The notes: a model not told the origin generated them from the letters alone. 35,137 nucleotides of DNA from Lentisphaerae bacterium ADurb.Bin082 (GCA_002070945.1 MWEG01000016.1:1-35137); one strand, 5' to 3'. Counted from the stretch's first letter, positions 26,768-35,137 are shown. Made by a program: numbers and translations.

Positions 26768-27208
26768 ATGACATCGACCAGAAAAGCCCGGATGGGCGAC
26801 AAGCTGTTGATTCATTATGTCTGCCGTTCCCAGAACGGCCGCGTCCTGGAAAGCACGCATGCGGCGCCGCCTCCGGAGATCGTCCTGGGCGGGAAGGACA
26901 TTCTGCCAGCCCTGGAGAAGGCGTTCGTAGGCCTGACTGCCGGTGAACGCAGGCATCTGGTCTTGCGGCCTATGCAGGCGTTCGGCGATTATGATCCGGA
27001 ATTGGTGGAGACCGTTAAGCGGACGCAGCTCCGCCTGGGCGTAGAGCCGATGCCAGGCATGGTGGTCGAGGTGGACCAGGGCGACGGCGAGCCGATGCCG
27101 GGGCGCATCATTGAGGTCAGCGAGGACAGCGTACTGGTAGATTGCAACCACCCGCTGGCCGGAGAAACCCTGGAGTATGACCTGACCCTGGTGGAAATCA
27201 AGGAATAG
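26768..27208 (+). CDS. FKBP-type peptidyl-prolyl isomerase, SlyD-like
   Basis: A 146-residue FKBP with SlyD-type layout: MGDKLLIHYVCRSQNGRVLE, GGKDILPALEKAFVGLTAGE (family active-site edge), an inserted chaperone flap (about 72-125), and LAGETLEYDLTLVEIKE at the end. The His/Cys-rich metal tail of E. coli SlyD is missing. GCAAAGGAGT lies upstream of the ATG. It follows typA by 125 bp and may be a separate unit. Confidence 0.9.
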   Translation: MTSTRKARMGDKLLIHYVCRSQNGRVLESTHAAPPPEIVLGGKDILPALEKAFVGLTAGERRHLVLRPMQAFGDYDPELVETVKRTQLRLGVEPMPGMVVEVDQGDGEPMPGRIIEVSEDSVLVDCNHPLAGETLEYDLTLVEIKE

Positions 27209-27233
27209 GGGCTGAATGCGGAATGCTGAGGCG

Positions 27234-27270
27234 CATTTGTCATTCATCATTCGTCATTTATCATTCGTTA
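27234..27270 (+). repeat. Short degenerate CATTCATCATTCGT repeats
   Basis: Variants of TCATTCATCATTCGTCATTT are repeated in about 37 bp between two convergent genes. No terminator can be seen there; this stretch may have another role or none. Confidence 0.5.
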
Positions 27271-27293
27271 GGGGCGAGAGCGCAGGCAGGAAC

Positions 27294-28109
27294 CTATTTC
27301 GCGGCCGGCGGCGGAGTTTTCCGCTTTTGCGCTGGTTTTGCCTTGGCGTCCTTTTTGGTGGCTTCTGCTTTGTCTGGCGTTTTTGCGTCTGAAGCCTTGT
27401 CCGGCCTATCGGCTGTTTTTTTCTTAGTGTTTTTTGTCTGCTGGCCATGATTGGTCGCAGCTTCGGCCTTTTGGTCGGCTTTGCGCGAGCCGTGGTTTTT
27501 CTTTGCTGTTGCGACAGGCTCTTCAGTCGGGCTGGCGGCCTCCTTGGTTTTTTCGGCTGGCTCAGTGGGTTCGGGGGGGGCCTTTTCGATCACTTCCTTG
27601 ACGATGGCGTTGATGATGGACAGATCGAGGTCGGCGTCATCCAAGTCGAACTCCTCGTCATCCAGGTCGAGGTCTTCGTCATCCAGGTCGATGTCATTCA
27701 AATCGTCATCGTGGATGCCGGAGAGGTCAAAGTCATCCGAGTGCATATCCTCGTCATCGAGTTCATCGTCGATGGCTTTTTTTCGTTTTTTCGAGTCATG
27801 GCTGCGGTCGTAGTCGGCGGTCGCCTTAATCTCTTCTTCGGATGTCGGCTTGAAGCTGACGACGTTGAGGATGTCGAGGCCATCGGATGCGTCGTGGGTG
27901 ACGTAGCCAAGAAATTCGAGGTCAATTTCTTCGCCTGCATAGCGTAGCAGTCGTTTGACGAATTTGCGGGAGACGATGACATATTCATCTCCGTCTGTGG
28001 TGAAGACGGAGATGGCCGTGTCACCGGCGGTGGAGTCCTCGAAGATATCCACTTGGCCGATGATTTGGAGCAGTTTTTTGGTGTTGTTGTTGTGGTCGGT
28101 GCTGGTCAT
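27294..28109 (-). CDS. Unrecognised protein with acidic repeat and basic tail
   Basis: I do not recognise the family. The 271 residues fall into three parts. About 10-90 look folded, with beta strands (ISVFTTDGDEYVIVSR, IDLEFLGYVTH, LDILNVVSF). About 113-164 is very acidic, with repeats DLDDEDLDLDDEEFDL. About 200-271 is Lys/Ala/Pro-rich and basic. The tail resembles histone-H1-like or nucleic-acid-binding tails, the middle an acidic shield. It sits downstream of the HPr-like protein gene on the same strand, with 158 bp between. ATG at 28109 has GGATGCC just upstream. Confidence 0.65.
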   Translation of the reverse strand: MTSTDHNNNTKKLLQIIGQVDIFEDSTAGDTAISVFTTDGDEYVIVSRKFVKRLLRYAGEEIDLEFLGYVTHDASDGLDILNVVSFKPTSEEEIKATADYDRSHDSKKRKKAIDDELDDEDMHSDDFDLSGIHDDDLNDIDLDDEDLDLDDEEFDLDDADLDLSIINAIVKEVIEKAPPEPTEPAEKTKEAASPTEEPVATAKKNHGSRKADQKAEAATNHGQQTKNTKKKTADRPDKASDAKTPDKAEATKKDAKAKPAQKRKTPPPAAK

Positions 28110-28267
28110 GGCATCCTGGCGATTAGCGAGGTTCTAGGGTTGTCGGCGGGTTGCGCAGGCTGTTTTTTTGATAATGTAGCAAGCTCCGGTCGTCCTGCTA
28201 CCATCGACGAGACAAAAAGTGCCGGGTTGAGCCTTGAGTCGTGAACAAAGGTCTTTTTCGGGGGGCT

Positions 28268-29911
28268 TTACGGCGTTGTTTTAGGCTGGGCGCGGATGTG
28301 GTTCAGGTATTCCAGTTCTTTGGGCAGGGCGATGTCTTCGCCGCGGTGATTCTCGCCGTAGTCGTGAGCGGCGAGGATGGCGATGTCATCAAGGGCCAGC
28401 TTGTTGCCTCGGAAGACGACGGTTGCTTTCATGTTGACGTTGATTTTGCGTCCCGTCTGGAAGTCTGTGATAGCGTCGCGGAGCAATTCCCGGAAAGTGC
28501 CGGAATGGTGGCGGGTAACTTCGGCGTAGGGCAGGTCCTCCGCGTAGAAAATGAGCAGGTTTTTCTGGCGCAGCAGGCTGAACACCTCGGCCAGGGCCTG
28601 TTCGATGGTGATGGCGCCTTGGCGAAGGAGTTCTTCCTGCTTGGAGAGGTCCAGGGTGCGCAGCTGTTCAAAGATGTATTCGCGTTTTTTCTGATCGATC
28701 CAGCCGTTGGCATGAATCATCGACGCTGCCATCTTGGCGTTGTACTCCTGGTCGCCCAGGAGCATGGCGACATCGCCGCCATAGTGGTTGACAATCGCCG
28801 CGACCAGCGTTGACGGCCGGACGTGGAAGCCGATGTAGAGCGGCACCGGCACCTCCCGTATGTCATCCGGATAGCGAGCCAGTATCTGCTGGCAGAACGT
28901 CCTGGCCCGGGTGAGGAATTCACTGGCGTAGCGGGTGAGGTAGCCAGTCAGGACGGCGAAGAACCAGTCGCCGTCAAAGGGGCATTTTTCGTTGCAGAAG
29001 AGGACGCTGCGGTTGAGCTTGACGTGTCGTTCATAGAAATGGACGAAGATGGTCGCGATCCGGAGCAGGTGGAGGACAGCGCTGATGTGGCCGCGGAGCT
29101 TAGGCAGATAGGGGTCAGAGGCTTCGGTTTCGCTGTCGCTGATGTAGGTGTCGTAGAGGGACTGGAGATTGTGGAATTTGATTTCCTGTTCGCGCAGGGT
29201 GGTTTCGCTGAGCCAGTCGAAATTGAGGTTGCGCCAGTTGGCCGGGTCGATTTTAGCGGCGGCCTTGAAGAATTTGGCGTCAACCGTATGGTGGAGGAAG
29301 CTGGTGGCCAGTTTGAGGACTCTTTCCTTGACGCTGTCGTGATGCCATCCTTTGCGATTTCTGGGGAGCCTTCCGGGGGGCAGGTCTTCGGTGAAGTCAA
29401 AGTTTTGGTTGATGGTGACGTGCGGGGCGATGTCGTTAGCCTCGGCGTGTTCCAGCAGCATTTTAAGCGAGCAGGAGATGAGGCAGGTGACGTAGGTGAT
29501 GGCGTCGAGGGTGTCGGCCTGGAAGTTCGGGGGCAAAGAGAACAGGGCGTAGTTGCGGCAGGTGAGGTGCAAATGCAGCAATTCATAGCCTGCGCTGCTG
29601 AAGTTTTTCAGTACAGCGGTTTGGACCCGGAACGGGTACCAAGCGATGTTGTTGCGGGCGCCGTAGGCGTCGAGGATTTCTTCCAGCTGGGTGGCTTCCG
29701 CTTGCAGGACGTTGAGGAATGGTCGGGTAAGAACGCAGTGGTCGAAGTTCTGGTGCTGCAGTTCGCGAGCGATATAGAGGAGTACGCCCGCTCGTTCAGC
29801 CATGAGATCCTTGAACTCCTTGGGGTCGACGTGGTCTTTTTTTACGGTATCGGTATCGGTCTCGGTATCATTTTCATTTTCATTTTCATTTTCATTTGCT
29901 TCGAGGGTCAT
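28268..29911 (-). CDS. Large protein with HPr-like segment
   Basis: A 547-residue protein, mostly of unknown type. The start at 29911 (MTLEANENENENEND) follows AAGGATG by 9 bases; the frame is open to 30118 but upstream residues look non-coding. Residues 5-22 come from two hexanucleotide repeats. From about 353, VPVPLYIGFHVRPSTLV and EYNAKMAASMIHANG resemble HPr around its phosphorylated His (here His363 in GFHVRPS) and its NAK helix. About 490-540 (NVNMKATVVFRGNKLALDDI, then AAHDYGENHRGEDIALP) looks like the HPr second half, with about 80 residues inserted between. A role as a signalling relative of the PTS phosphocarrier is inferred. Confidence 0.65.
   Translation of the reverse strand: MTLEANENENENENDTETDTDTVKKDHVDPKEFKDLMAERAGVLLYIARELQHQNFDHCVLTRPFLNVLQAEATQLEEILDAYGARNNIAWYPFRVQTAVLKNFSSAGYELLHLHLTCRNYALFSLPPNFQADTLDAITYVTCLISCSLKMLLEHAEANDIAPHVTINQNFDFTEDLPPGRLPRNRKGWHHDSVKERVLKLATSFLHHTVDAKFFKAAAKIDPANWRNLNFDWLSETTLREQEIKFHNLQSLYDTYISDSETEASDPYLPKLRGHISAVLHLLRIATIFVHFYERHVKLNRSVLFCNEKCPFDGDWFFAVLTGYLTRYASEFLTRARTFCQQILARYPDDIREVPVPLYIGFHVRPSTLVAAIVNHYGGDVAMLLGDQEYNAKMAASMIHANGWIDQKKREYIFEQLRTLDLSKQEELLRQGAITIEQALAEVFSLLRQKNLLIFYAEDLPYAEVTRHHSGTFRELLRDAITDFQTGRKINVNMKATVVFRGNKLALDDIAILAAHDYGENHRGEDIALPKELEYLNHIRAQPKTTP
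29830..29898 (-). repeat. Coding hexanucleotide repeats
   Basis: Two adjoining arrays lie in the 5' part of the gene: (GAAAAT)n coding Glu-Asn repeats and (GATACC)n-like units coding Asp-Thr repeats. The unit of six keeps the frame, so repeat changes would vary the tail length without a frameshift. Confidence 0.65.
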
Positions 29912-30054
29912 GGTAGTCCATCCTTCACAAGTGCGGTTTGTCAGTGGTGCGGGCAGTTCCAAAACAAAGGCAATCGGATGTACTCTATGTCGCCAAGACG
30001 AAAAAACAACGCCGGGGCAATAAAAAAATCGCTTTGCGGCGTAATTGGTCATCG

Positions 30055-30079
30055 ATTGATACTCGGAGTTCCGGCAAGC
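30055..30079 (+). repeat. 25-bp dispersed repeat, copy 2
   Basis: Matches 22062-22086 with one mismatch. Also followed by a short GC-rich stretch. Confidence 0.6.
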
Positions 30080-30199
30080 GGCGGTGCCAGGAGCCTTAGG
30101 GAAGGTGCTTTGGGGCACTTCTTCGAGTATTTTAGTGCATTTGCCCGCAATTAATTTATGCTGCGAAGGATGGCGTGACGTGAATGTTAGGCGGCGCTA

Positions 30200-31273
30200 T
30201 TATTTTGGCTCATTCCATAAAAAGCTATCTCCTGCCTTAGCTCCGCTGATCAGCTCCACTTGTCCGTCTGGCAAAGTTCCGGTTTTGACCAGTTGCCTTA
30301 GTTGTTCGCCGTCTTTGCCTTTCAGGGTGACATATTTCAGCTGTCCGATTTTCTGCACAGCTTCTGCTGGCAGCGTCAGCACCCGTCGTTTGCCCAGGGG
30401 GATGTTGCAGACTGCGAACATGCCCGGCATCAGGCCAGCCGCTTTTTTTTCCAGGCAGGCATTGATCAGGAACGAGCGGCTTAGGGTAGAGACTTCTGGA
30501 ATAATTTCTCGCACCTGGGCGGCGTATTTGTCTCCGGTTGCTTCTACTTCGGCATGCAGCACGTCTCCGATTTTCACGGCGGCGTACAATCCTTCTCGCA
30601 GCGGCACGCGGAATTGCAGTTTTGCCGGATTGAAAATACGCAGCAAGACGTTTTGCGGCGTAGCGAGGTCGCCTGGCTCGCAGCGTCGTTCAGAAACCAT
30701 GCCGCTGAAGGGCGCTTTTATCTCGCTGTATTGCAGGTTAGTCTGCGCATATAGCAGCTCCTGCCTCAGCACCGCCACTTGCGCCTGCGCCGTATTATAG
30801 GCGTTGGCTATAGTGTCATAGTCGCGCAAAGACACTGCATTGGCATCCTTCAGCTTTCGGAAACGCTCATATTCCGTGGTGGCAAACTCCAGCCGACTCT
30901 CCGCGCCCTTCAGGTTCTCCGTGACGGCATCAACTTGCGCCTGCAAGTCAGCGGATTCCATTCTGATCAGCAGTGCGCCTGCTTCAAAGCTTTCGCCGGC
31001 GCGATAGGGTATTTCGACCACGCGCGCAGAAGGCAGGCGCGACACGATGTCGATCTCCTCGCGGCTGCGTATGCTGCCTACTGCTCTGTAGTAGCTGTCG
31101 ATTTCGCGCTCAGCCAGGACCTGCCATTCGCCTGTCTCGGTTTTAGCCGCCAGCGTTCGCTCGCCCGGCTCCACCTTTTTTCCCCCGGAAATCATTCCGG
31201 CCTGGTAGAGCATGGCCCAAACAATAAAAACCACAACAAAGATTGCAAACAAGATATAACGCAATGTCTTCAT
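30200..31273 (-). CDS. RND efflux periplasmic adaptor (membrane-fusion protein)
   Basis: A 357-residue adaptor. Residues 1-27 form an N-terminal signal/anchor (YILFAIFVVVFIVWAMLYQAG). The lipoyl/barrel-sandwich halves are REEIDIVSRLPSARVVEIPYRAGESFEAG and SEIKAPFSGMVSERRCEPGD, split by a coiled-coil hairpin (about 110-170). The beta-barrel and membrane-proximal domains follow. It links the RND pump to an outer-membrane channel, which is not in the window. It follows the pump by 19 bp. The substrate is unknown; hydrophobic compounds are the usual cargo. Confidence 0.92.
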   Translation of the reverse strand: MKTLRYILFAIFVVVFIVWAMLYQAGMISGGKKVEPGERTLAAKTETGEWQVLAEREIDSYYRAVGSIRSREEIDIVSRLPSARVVEIPYRAGESFEAGALLIRMESADLQAQVDAVTENLKGAESRLEFATTEYERFRKLKDANAVSLRDYDTIANAYNTAQAQVAVLRQELLYAQTNLQYSEIKAPFSGMVSERRCEPGDLATPQNVLLRIFNPAKLQFRVPLREGLYAAVKIGDVLHAEVEATGDKYAAQVREIIPEVSTLSRSFLINACLEKKAAGLMPGMFAVCNIPLGKRRVLTLPAEAVQKIGQLKYVTLKGKDGEQLRQLVKTGTLPDGQVELISGAKAGDSFLWNEPK

Positions 31274-31292
31274 AGCAGGCTCGCTTTTTTTC

Positions 31293-34200
31293 TTAGTTAG
31301 TCTTAGTTTCCGCTGTTTCTTTAGCTAGCAGGAGATAGATGGATGGGATCACCAGCATCGTGAAAAAGGTGCTGGCTAGAAGTCCGAAAATCAACGCCCA
31401 GGCCAGGCCCGAGAAAATCGGGTCCAGGGTAATGGGCCAAGCTCCCATCAAGGTAGTTATGGCGGTAAGCATGATCGGCCTGAAGCGCACGGCGCCGGCC
31501 TCTGATATGGCCTTGCGCAAGGGTTCTCCTCGCGCCACGTTCTCCTCGATGAATTCGATAAGCACGATGGCGTTGCGGATGACGATGCCGCCCAGCGCGA
31601 TCATGCCTATCATGCCGGTAGCCGTAAAGAAGATAGGGCTGGAGTAGCCGCCTACTTTGGTGCCGGCAATCAGGTTCAAAAGCCAGAAGCCGGGCGCAAT
31701 GCCGATAATGGTCAGTGGGATGGCGCACATCATCACCAGCGAGAGGCTGACGCTGTTGGTCTGTATAATCAAAAGCAAAAAGATGCCCAACAAGGCGACC
31801 GCGAAAGCCAGCCCCAAGTCCCTGAATACGCGCAAGGTGATTTCCCATTCGCCTTCGCCGGCCCACTTCACCCGCAGGGATTCAGGCAGCGGCTCATTTT
31901 TCAGGGTTTGCAGTTGCGTCTGCAAAATCATTTCGCCGGGTGCGCGCCCCACACATTCGGCAGTGACAAAAACGACCCGTTCGAGGTTTTTATGCATAAT
32001 AGGCAGCTCTGCCGAGTCAGGCGAAAATTGTCCTAGTTCGGCCAGCGGCACGGCGCTGCCATTGCGTCCCTTGATGGTCAATTCGGAAAGTTTCTCCAGG
32101 TTATGGCGGTCTTCGTAGTCAAGGCGCAAAATCAGGTTCAGGGGTTGTCGTTCGCCTTCCACGCGCAAATCTCCGAGATGCGCTCCGGAGACTGCCGCGT
32201 TCAGGCACTGCGTCACGTCGCCCAGCGTCACCCCGTTCAGGGCTGCTTTGTCTGCATCCAACTGAAAGACCAGGCGTTGCGGCGTGTATTTGTTCATCCT
32301 GTCGATTTCTGCGAAATGGCGTGGATCACTGCTTCGCAGTCTATCTTGCAGGGTTTCGGCGCCGGCATACAATTCGTCGTATGACATTGCGGCGTTGCCG
32401 TACACTTCTGCTGTCATTGTCGCCAGCACTGGCGGGCCGGGCGGTACTTCCACGATGTTCAGCATCGCCTTATACGGTTCAGCGAGCGCATTAAGGGGAT
32501 CGCGGAAGCGCAGGGCGATGTCATGCGAGGGCATGCGTCGTTGGTTTTTGGGCACCAGGTTGATGCGTATATCGGCCTGGTTGCCTCCCTGGCGCATGCG
32601 GTAATGCCGCACCAGCCCATTGAAATCTATGGGCGAGGCCAGCCCCACATAGCTCTGGTAGTTAATCACTTCGTTTTGACGCGCCAGGAAATCTTCCACT
32701 TCCAGGACCAGTCGCTGTGTATCTTCAACCGTAGCGCCGGGCGGCAATTCAAGCAGCACTTGCAATTCATCGCGGTTATCATAAGGCAGCATTTTCAGCG
32801 GCACTTTGAAAACCATCAGCAGGGTCGATGCGCCGGTCAGCGCCAGCACTGCGACAACCAGCAGCCAAGCGTTGCGCTTGCGCAGGAATGGTCGGATCAT
32901 GCCGCCGTAAAGCCGTCGCACCCAGGTCGGCGCACCTTTTTCCGTCTCTCCTCCTTTTAGTTCGCCGGTACGCTTCTGCAACAGCTTCAAAGCCATGTAA
33001 GGCACAAAGGTCAAGGCGCAGACTGTAGAGAACGAGACGGTCAAGGGCACGTTGATCGCCATCGGCCCCATATAGGGTCCCATCATGCCGGTGATGAAAA
33101 ACATCGGCACAAAAGAAACGATAATAGCCACCGTAGACATAATCACCGGCGGCAAAACCTCTTTGACTGCGTACAAGGTCGCATCGCGTGGTTTCAGGCG
33201 TCCCAGCCGTATATGGCGCTGCACGTTGTCGACATTGGTAATGGGATCGTCAACCACCAGTCCCAGGCTTAAAATCAAGGCGAATAAGGTCACTCGGTTA
33301 AGAGTGTATCCGAATAGATAGTTGGTAAACAAGGCCAGAGCAAAGCTGACCGGCACTGATAATCCTACCACTGCGCTTTCGCGCCAGCCCATAGTTAGAG
33401 CAATCAGCAGGATGACTGTCACTATTGCGAAGAACATGCTGCTGATCAGGCCGCTGACGCGCTCGTCTGCCGAGTGTCCTTGGTCGCGGGTGACGGTCAA
33501 TTCCAAGTCATCTGGCAGTATCTCGGCCTTGATGCGTTCGGCTTCGGAGACGATTTTGCGCGCCAGGGTGACTGCGTTCACGCCGGCCTTCTTGCTCATG
33601 GCCAGGGTCACTGCTTCCTGTCCATTGTGCCGCACGTAGTTTTCCGGGCGTTGCGTCCCATCATCAACCTTGGCCACATCGCTTAGGCGCAGCAGGCGTT
33701 CGCTGTCCTCTCTGACCACGATATTGGCCACTTCTTCAGCCGAGATTGGGTTAGGGCCGGTCAGCAGCAGGTACTCTTTTCCTTGCGCCAGAAATTGCCC
33801 CACTGTGCCGCCGGCATTTGCCAGGCGCACGGCTTCGCCTAGTTCAGGCAGGCTGATTTGCATGGCGCGCATATACTCTATCTGCGGCTCTATGCATATC
33901 TGCCGCACCAGTCCGCCAAATATTTCCGACCGTGAAATATCCGGCACTGAGTCCAGCCTGGCGCTGAGTTCTTCGGCAAATCGCCGCAGTTGCAGCGAAT
34001 CGTAGTTTTTTCCGGAGAGGGTGAGGCAGACTATCGGTACGTCATTGATGCTCACCGGCAGCACTCGCCAGCCCTGCACGCCAGCCGGGACCATGTTCAG
34101 GTTTTCCTCGATTTTGTCCCGTAGTTTGACCATGGCACGGTCGCGGTCTTCGCCCACATAAAAGCGCACCGTCACCATCGCGCCGTCCCTGAAGCTTGAG

Positions 34201-34463
34201 GAATAGACGTGTTCGACCCCATCCAGCTGCCAGAGCAGGCGTTCCAGGGGGCGGGTGACCAGCTGCTCGCACTCTTCCGGCGAATGTCCAGGGAAAGAGA
34301 CCTCGACATCGGCCATCGGCACGATGATTTGCGGGTCTTCCTCCCTGGGGGTAAGCGTCAGGGCTATGATGCCAGCGCATAGAGCCGCGACGATGAAGAT
34401 AGCTGACAGCGGCCCGTTCAGAAAGAGCCTTACTGTCTTCATAACCATATTATCTTGCGCCAC
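31293..34463 (-). CDS. RND-family efflux pump permease
   Basis: A 1056-residue inner-membrane pump (AcrB/MdtBC-type HAE family). N-terminal TM1 (LSAIFIVAALCAGIIALTLTP) is followed by a porter domain beginning DVEVSFPGHSPEECEQLVTRPLE. TM4 holds the proton-relay aspartates in SLGLVVDDPITNVDNV. The second half repeats the layout, with IGMIALGGIVIRNAIVLIEFIEE and PIMLTAITTLMGAWP. The VDDPITNVDNVQRHI variant of the usual LVDDAIVVVENVER is notable. The start MAQDNMVMKTVRL at 34463 is chosen; MVMKTVRL is also possible. Confidence 0.94.
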   Translation of the reverse strand: MAQDNMVMKTVRLFLNGPLSAIFIVAALCAGIIALTLTPREEDPQIIVPMADVEVSFPGHSPEECEQLVTRPLERLLWQLDGVEHVYSSSFRDGAMVTVRFYVGEDRDRAMVKLRDKIEENLNMVPAGVQGWRVLPVSINDVPIVCLTLSGKNYDSLQLRRFAEELSARLDSVPDISRSEIFGGLVRQICIEPQIEYMRAMQISLPELGEAVRLANAGGTVGQFLAQGKEYLLLTGPNPISAEEVANIVVREDSERLLRLSDVAKVDDGTQRPENYVRHNGQEAVTLAMSKKAGVNAVTLARKIVSEAERIKAEILPDDLELTVTRDQGHSADERVSGLISSMFFAIVTVILLIALTMGWRESAVVGLSVPVSFALALFTNYLFGYTLNRVTLFALILSLGLVVDDPITNVDNVQRHIRLGRLKPRDATLYAVKEVLPPVIMSTVAIIVSFVPMFFITGMMGPYMGPMAINVPLTVSFSTVCALTFVPYMALKLLQKRTGELKGGETEKGAPTWVRRLYGGMIRPFLRKRNAWLLVVAVLALTGASTLLMVFKVPLKMLPYDNRDELQVLLELPPGATVEDTQRLVLEVEDFLARQNEVINYQSYVGLASPIDFNGLVRHYRMRQGGNQADIRINLVPKNQRRMPSHDIALRFRDPLNALAEPYKAMLNIVEVPPGPPVLATMTAEVYGNAAMSYDELYAGAETLQDRLRSSDPRHFAEIDRMNKYTPQRLVFQLDADKAALNGVTLGDVTQCLNAAVSGAHLGDLRVEGERQPLNLILRLDYEDRHNLEKLSELTIKGRNGSAVPLAELGQFSPDSAELPIMHKNLERVVFVTAECVGRAPGEMILQTQLQTLKNEPLPESLRVKWAGEGEWEITLRVFRDLGLAFAVALLGIFLLLIIQTNSVSLSLVMMCAIPLTIIGIAPGFWLLNLIAGTKVGGYSSPIFFTATGMIGMIALGGIVIRNAIVLIEFIEENVARGEPLRKAISEAGAVRFRPIMLTAITTLMGAWPITLDPIFSGLAWALIFGLLASTFFTMLVIPSIYLLLAKETAETKTN

Positions 34464-34512
34464 TGTTATCTTCCGTTAATTGGAGTTTTTACATTGAACA
34501 GGTCAGCTAAAT

Positions 34513-34560
34513 CAAGAAATGCCGTTGCGCTCTGGTTTGACCGCAACGGCAAATTTCTTG
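34513..34560 (-). terminator. Hairpin between thioredoxin and RND genes
   Basis: CAAGAAAT-GCCGTTGCG and CGCAACGGC-AAATTTCTTG pair with a 12-base loop and a small bulge. On the minus strand it is followed by only a weak T run, so it may attenuate, not fully end, transcription from the thioredoxin gene into the pump. Confidence 0.55.
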
Positions 34561-34577
34561 CTCTGCTTCAGGGCGTT

Positions 34578-35036
34578 TCAGCGTTTTGCTGGCGCTGCAT
34601 CCTTCATGGAAGCCGCCAAGGCGAGCAAGTTTTCCTTGCTTTGCACACCGCTGACCCTTTTGACTTCTTTGCCGTCCTTGAACAGCACCCAGGCTGGTAT
34701 GCCGCTGATCTGATAGCGTTTCGCCAGGGCTTTTTGCTCATCGACATTCACCTTGGCTATGCGGACGCCTTCGGGCAAGTCCGCCACTGTTTCGGCGATG
34801 ATAGGCATCTGCCTACGGCAGGGGCCACACCAGCCGGCCCAGAAGTCAACCAGCACCGGCCCGGAGGCAATGGCTGCCGTGAAACTATCTTCAGTCAGAT
34901 TCTCCACGCCGGTTATCTCCGGCTGAACAGCCTGCTTAGGTGTGTTAAACATCCGGCTCCAAAGCCAAACCACCACAAAGACAGCAACAACTAAATACCA
35001 ATATTTGACAAAAGGACATACCGTGCAACTACCCAT
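34578..35036 (-). CDS. Membrane-anchored thioredoxin
   Basis: A 152-residue protein. Residues 1-30 are GSCTVCPFVKYW plus a hydrophobic helix (YLVVAVFVVVWLW), an N-terminal anchor. The thioredoxin domain has VLVDFWAGWCGPCRRQMP (active site WCGPC), VNVDEQKALAKRYQISGIPAW with the cis-Pro, and LFKDGKEVKRVSG. The frame is open to 35090; ATG at 35036 is chosen since GGGAGG stands 8 bases upstream. An extra CxxC-like pair sits in CTVC before the helix. First gene of the leftward group with the RND pump. Confidence 0.88.
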   Translation of the reverse strand: MGSCTVCPFVKYWYLVVAVFVVVWLWSRMFNTPKQAVQPEITGVENLTEDSFTAAIASGPVLVDFWAGWCGPCRRQMPIIAETVADLPEGVRIAKVNVDEQKALAKRYQISGIPAWVLFKDGKEVKRVSGVQSKENLLALAASMKDAAPAKR

Positions 35037-35100
35037 AATTAAAACCTCCCTTACAGTAAAATGACTTGACAGTACCGAGTTTTTGCCCATTGTTCACTGG

Positions 35101-35112
35101 GGTCATGTGACC
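35101..35112. promoter_or_regulatory. Inverted repeat upstream of the thioredoxin-RND genes
   Basis: GGTCA-TG-TGACC lies about 65 bp before the thioredoxin start. It could be a small operator, but no regulator is in the window. Confidence 0.3.
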
Positions 35113-35137
35113 GTCTAAAAATAATGCGATTTTTTTA

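Noticed and set aside
28823..30154. 443-codon open frame on the plus strand
   Set aside because: Lies antisense to the HPr-like gene; its sequence is Val/Glu/Gly-rich without family motifs, a GC-driven shadow.

Overview
The window looks like chromosomal DNA of an anaerobic bacterium of the PVC group, most likely Lentisphaerota (Victivallis-like). The evidence is a LacI regulator, a type II pseudopilin-like protein with an [20 protein letters not shown] leader and a secreted glycoside hydrolase in one operon (a gene set common in Lentisphaerae and relatives), a ferredoxin-dependent 2-oxoacid oxidoreductase that points to anaerobic metabolism, and many short dispersed palindromic repeats. The taxonomic call is inference; there is no rRNA or other phylogenetic marker beyond ordinary housekeeping genes.

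Bases 1-6.5 kb are an accessory, rearranged region. A transposase gene is split into two pieces: 1-75 on the plus strand and 412-811 on the minus strand. Each piece ends in the same 8-bp target duplication, in opposite orientation, and each abuts an insertion-sequence end that starts GTTAATGTGCGAA. The 5' end of that element is at 812 and a matching 3' end is at 6433. Between them lie a GxxExxY protein, two overlapping minimal nucleotidyltransferases (COG3541 type), and an AAA ATPase plus DUF4276 (Toprim-like) pair that resembles OLD/PARIS-type phage defence. The GxxExxY gene sits between exact 29-bp direct repeats, inside one of two 257-bp repeats. The second 257-bp copy looks like the same site without the gene.

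The rest is more ordinary chromosome. 6.5-11.8 kb holds the LacI / pseudopilin / glycoside hydrolase operon with a clear promoter and palindromic operator. 11.9-12.6 kb has tRNA-Ser(UGA) and rpsU, each with a terminator. 12.7-15.5 kb is a Vor/Kor-type 2-oxoacid:ferredoxin oxidoreductase operon (delta, alpha, fused beta-gamma). 15.8-17.6 kb has a sugar isomerase and a TraB/GumN protein. 18.0-21.3 kb has an LD-carboxypeptidase converging on an SGNH-hydrolase lipoprotein / LacI pair. 21.4-27.2 kb has hpt, argG-panD-EamA transporter, typA and an FKBP/SlyD-like isomerase. 27.3-29.9 kb has two unusual minus-strand proteins, one with segregated acidic and basic tails and one with an HPr-like segment. 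30.2-35.0 kb is an operon of membrane-anchored thioredoxin, RND pump and membrane-fusion protein.

Non-coding DNA is rich in repeats: the ATCCGCAGATTACGC family linked to GxxExxY, a two-hairpin repeat at 276 and 15.7 kb, a CAAGCT-AAGCTTG palindrome family at 12.3 and 17.8 kb, a degenerate TGGAC array at 12.15 kb, and a 25-bp repeat at 22.06 and 30.06 kb.
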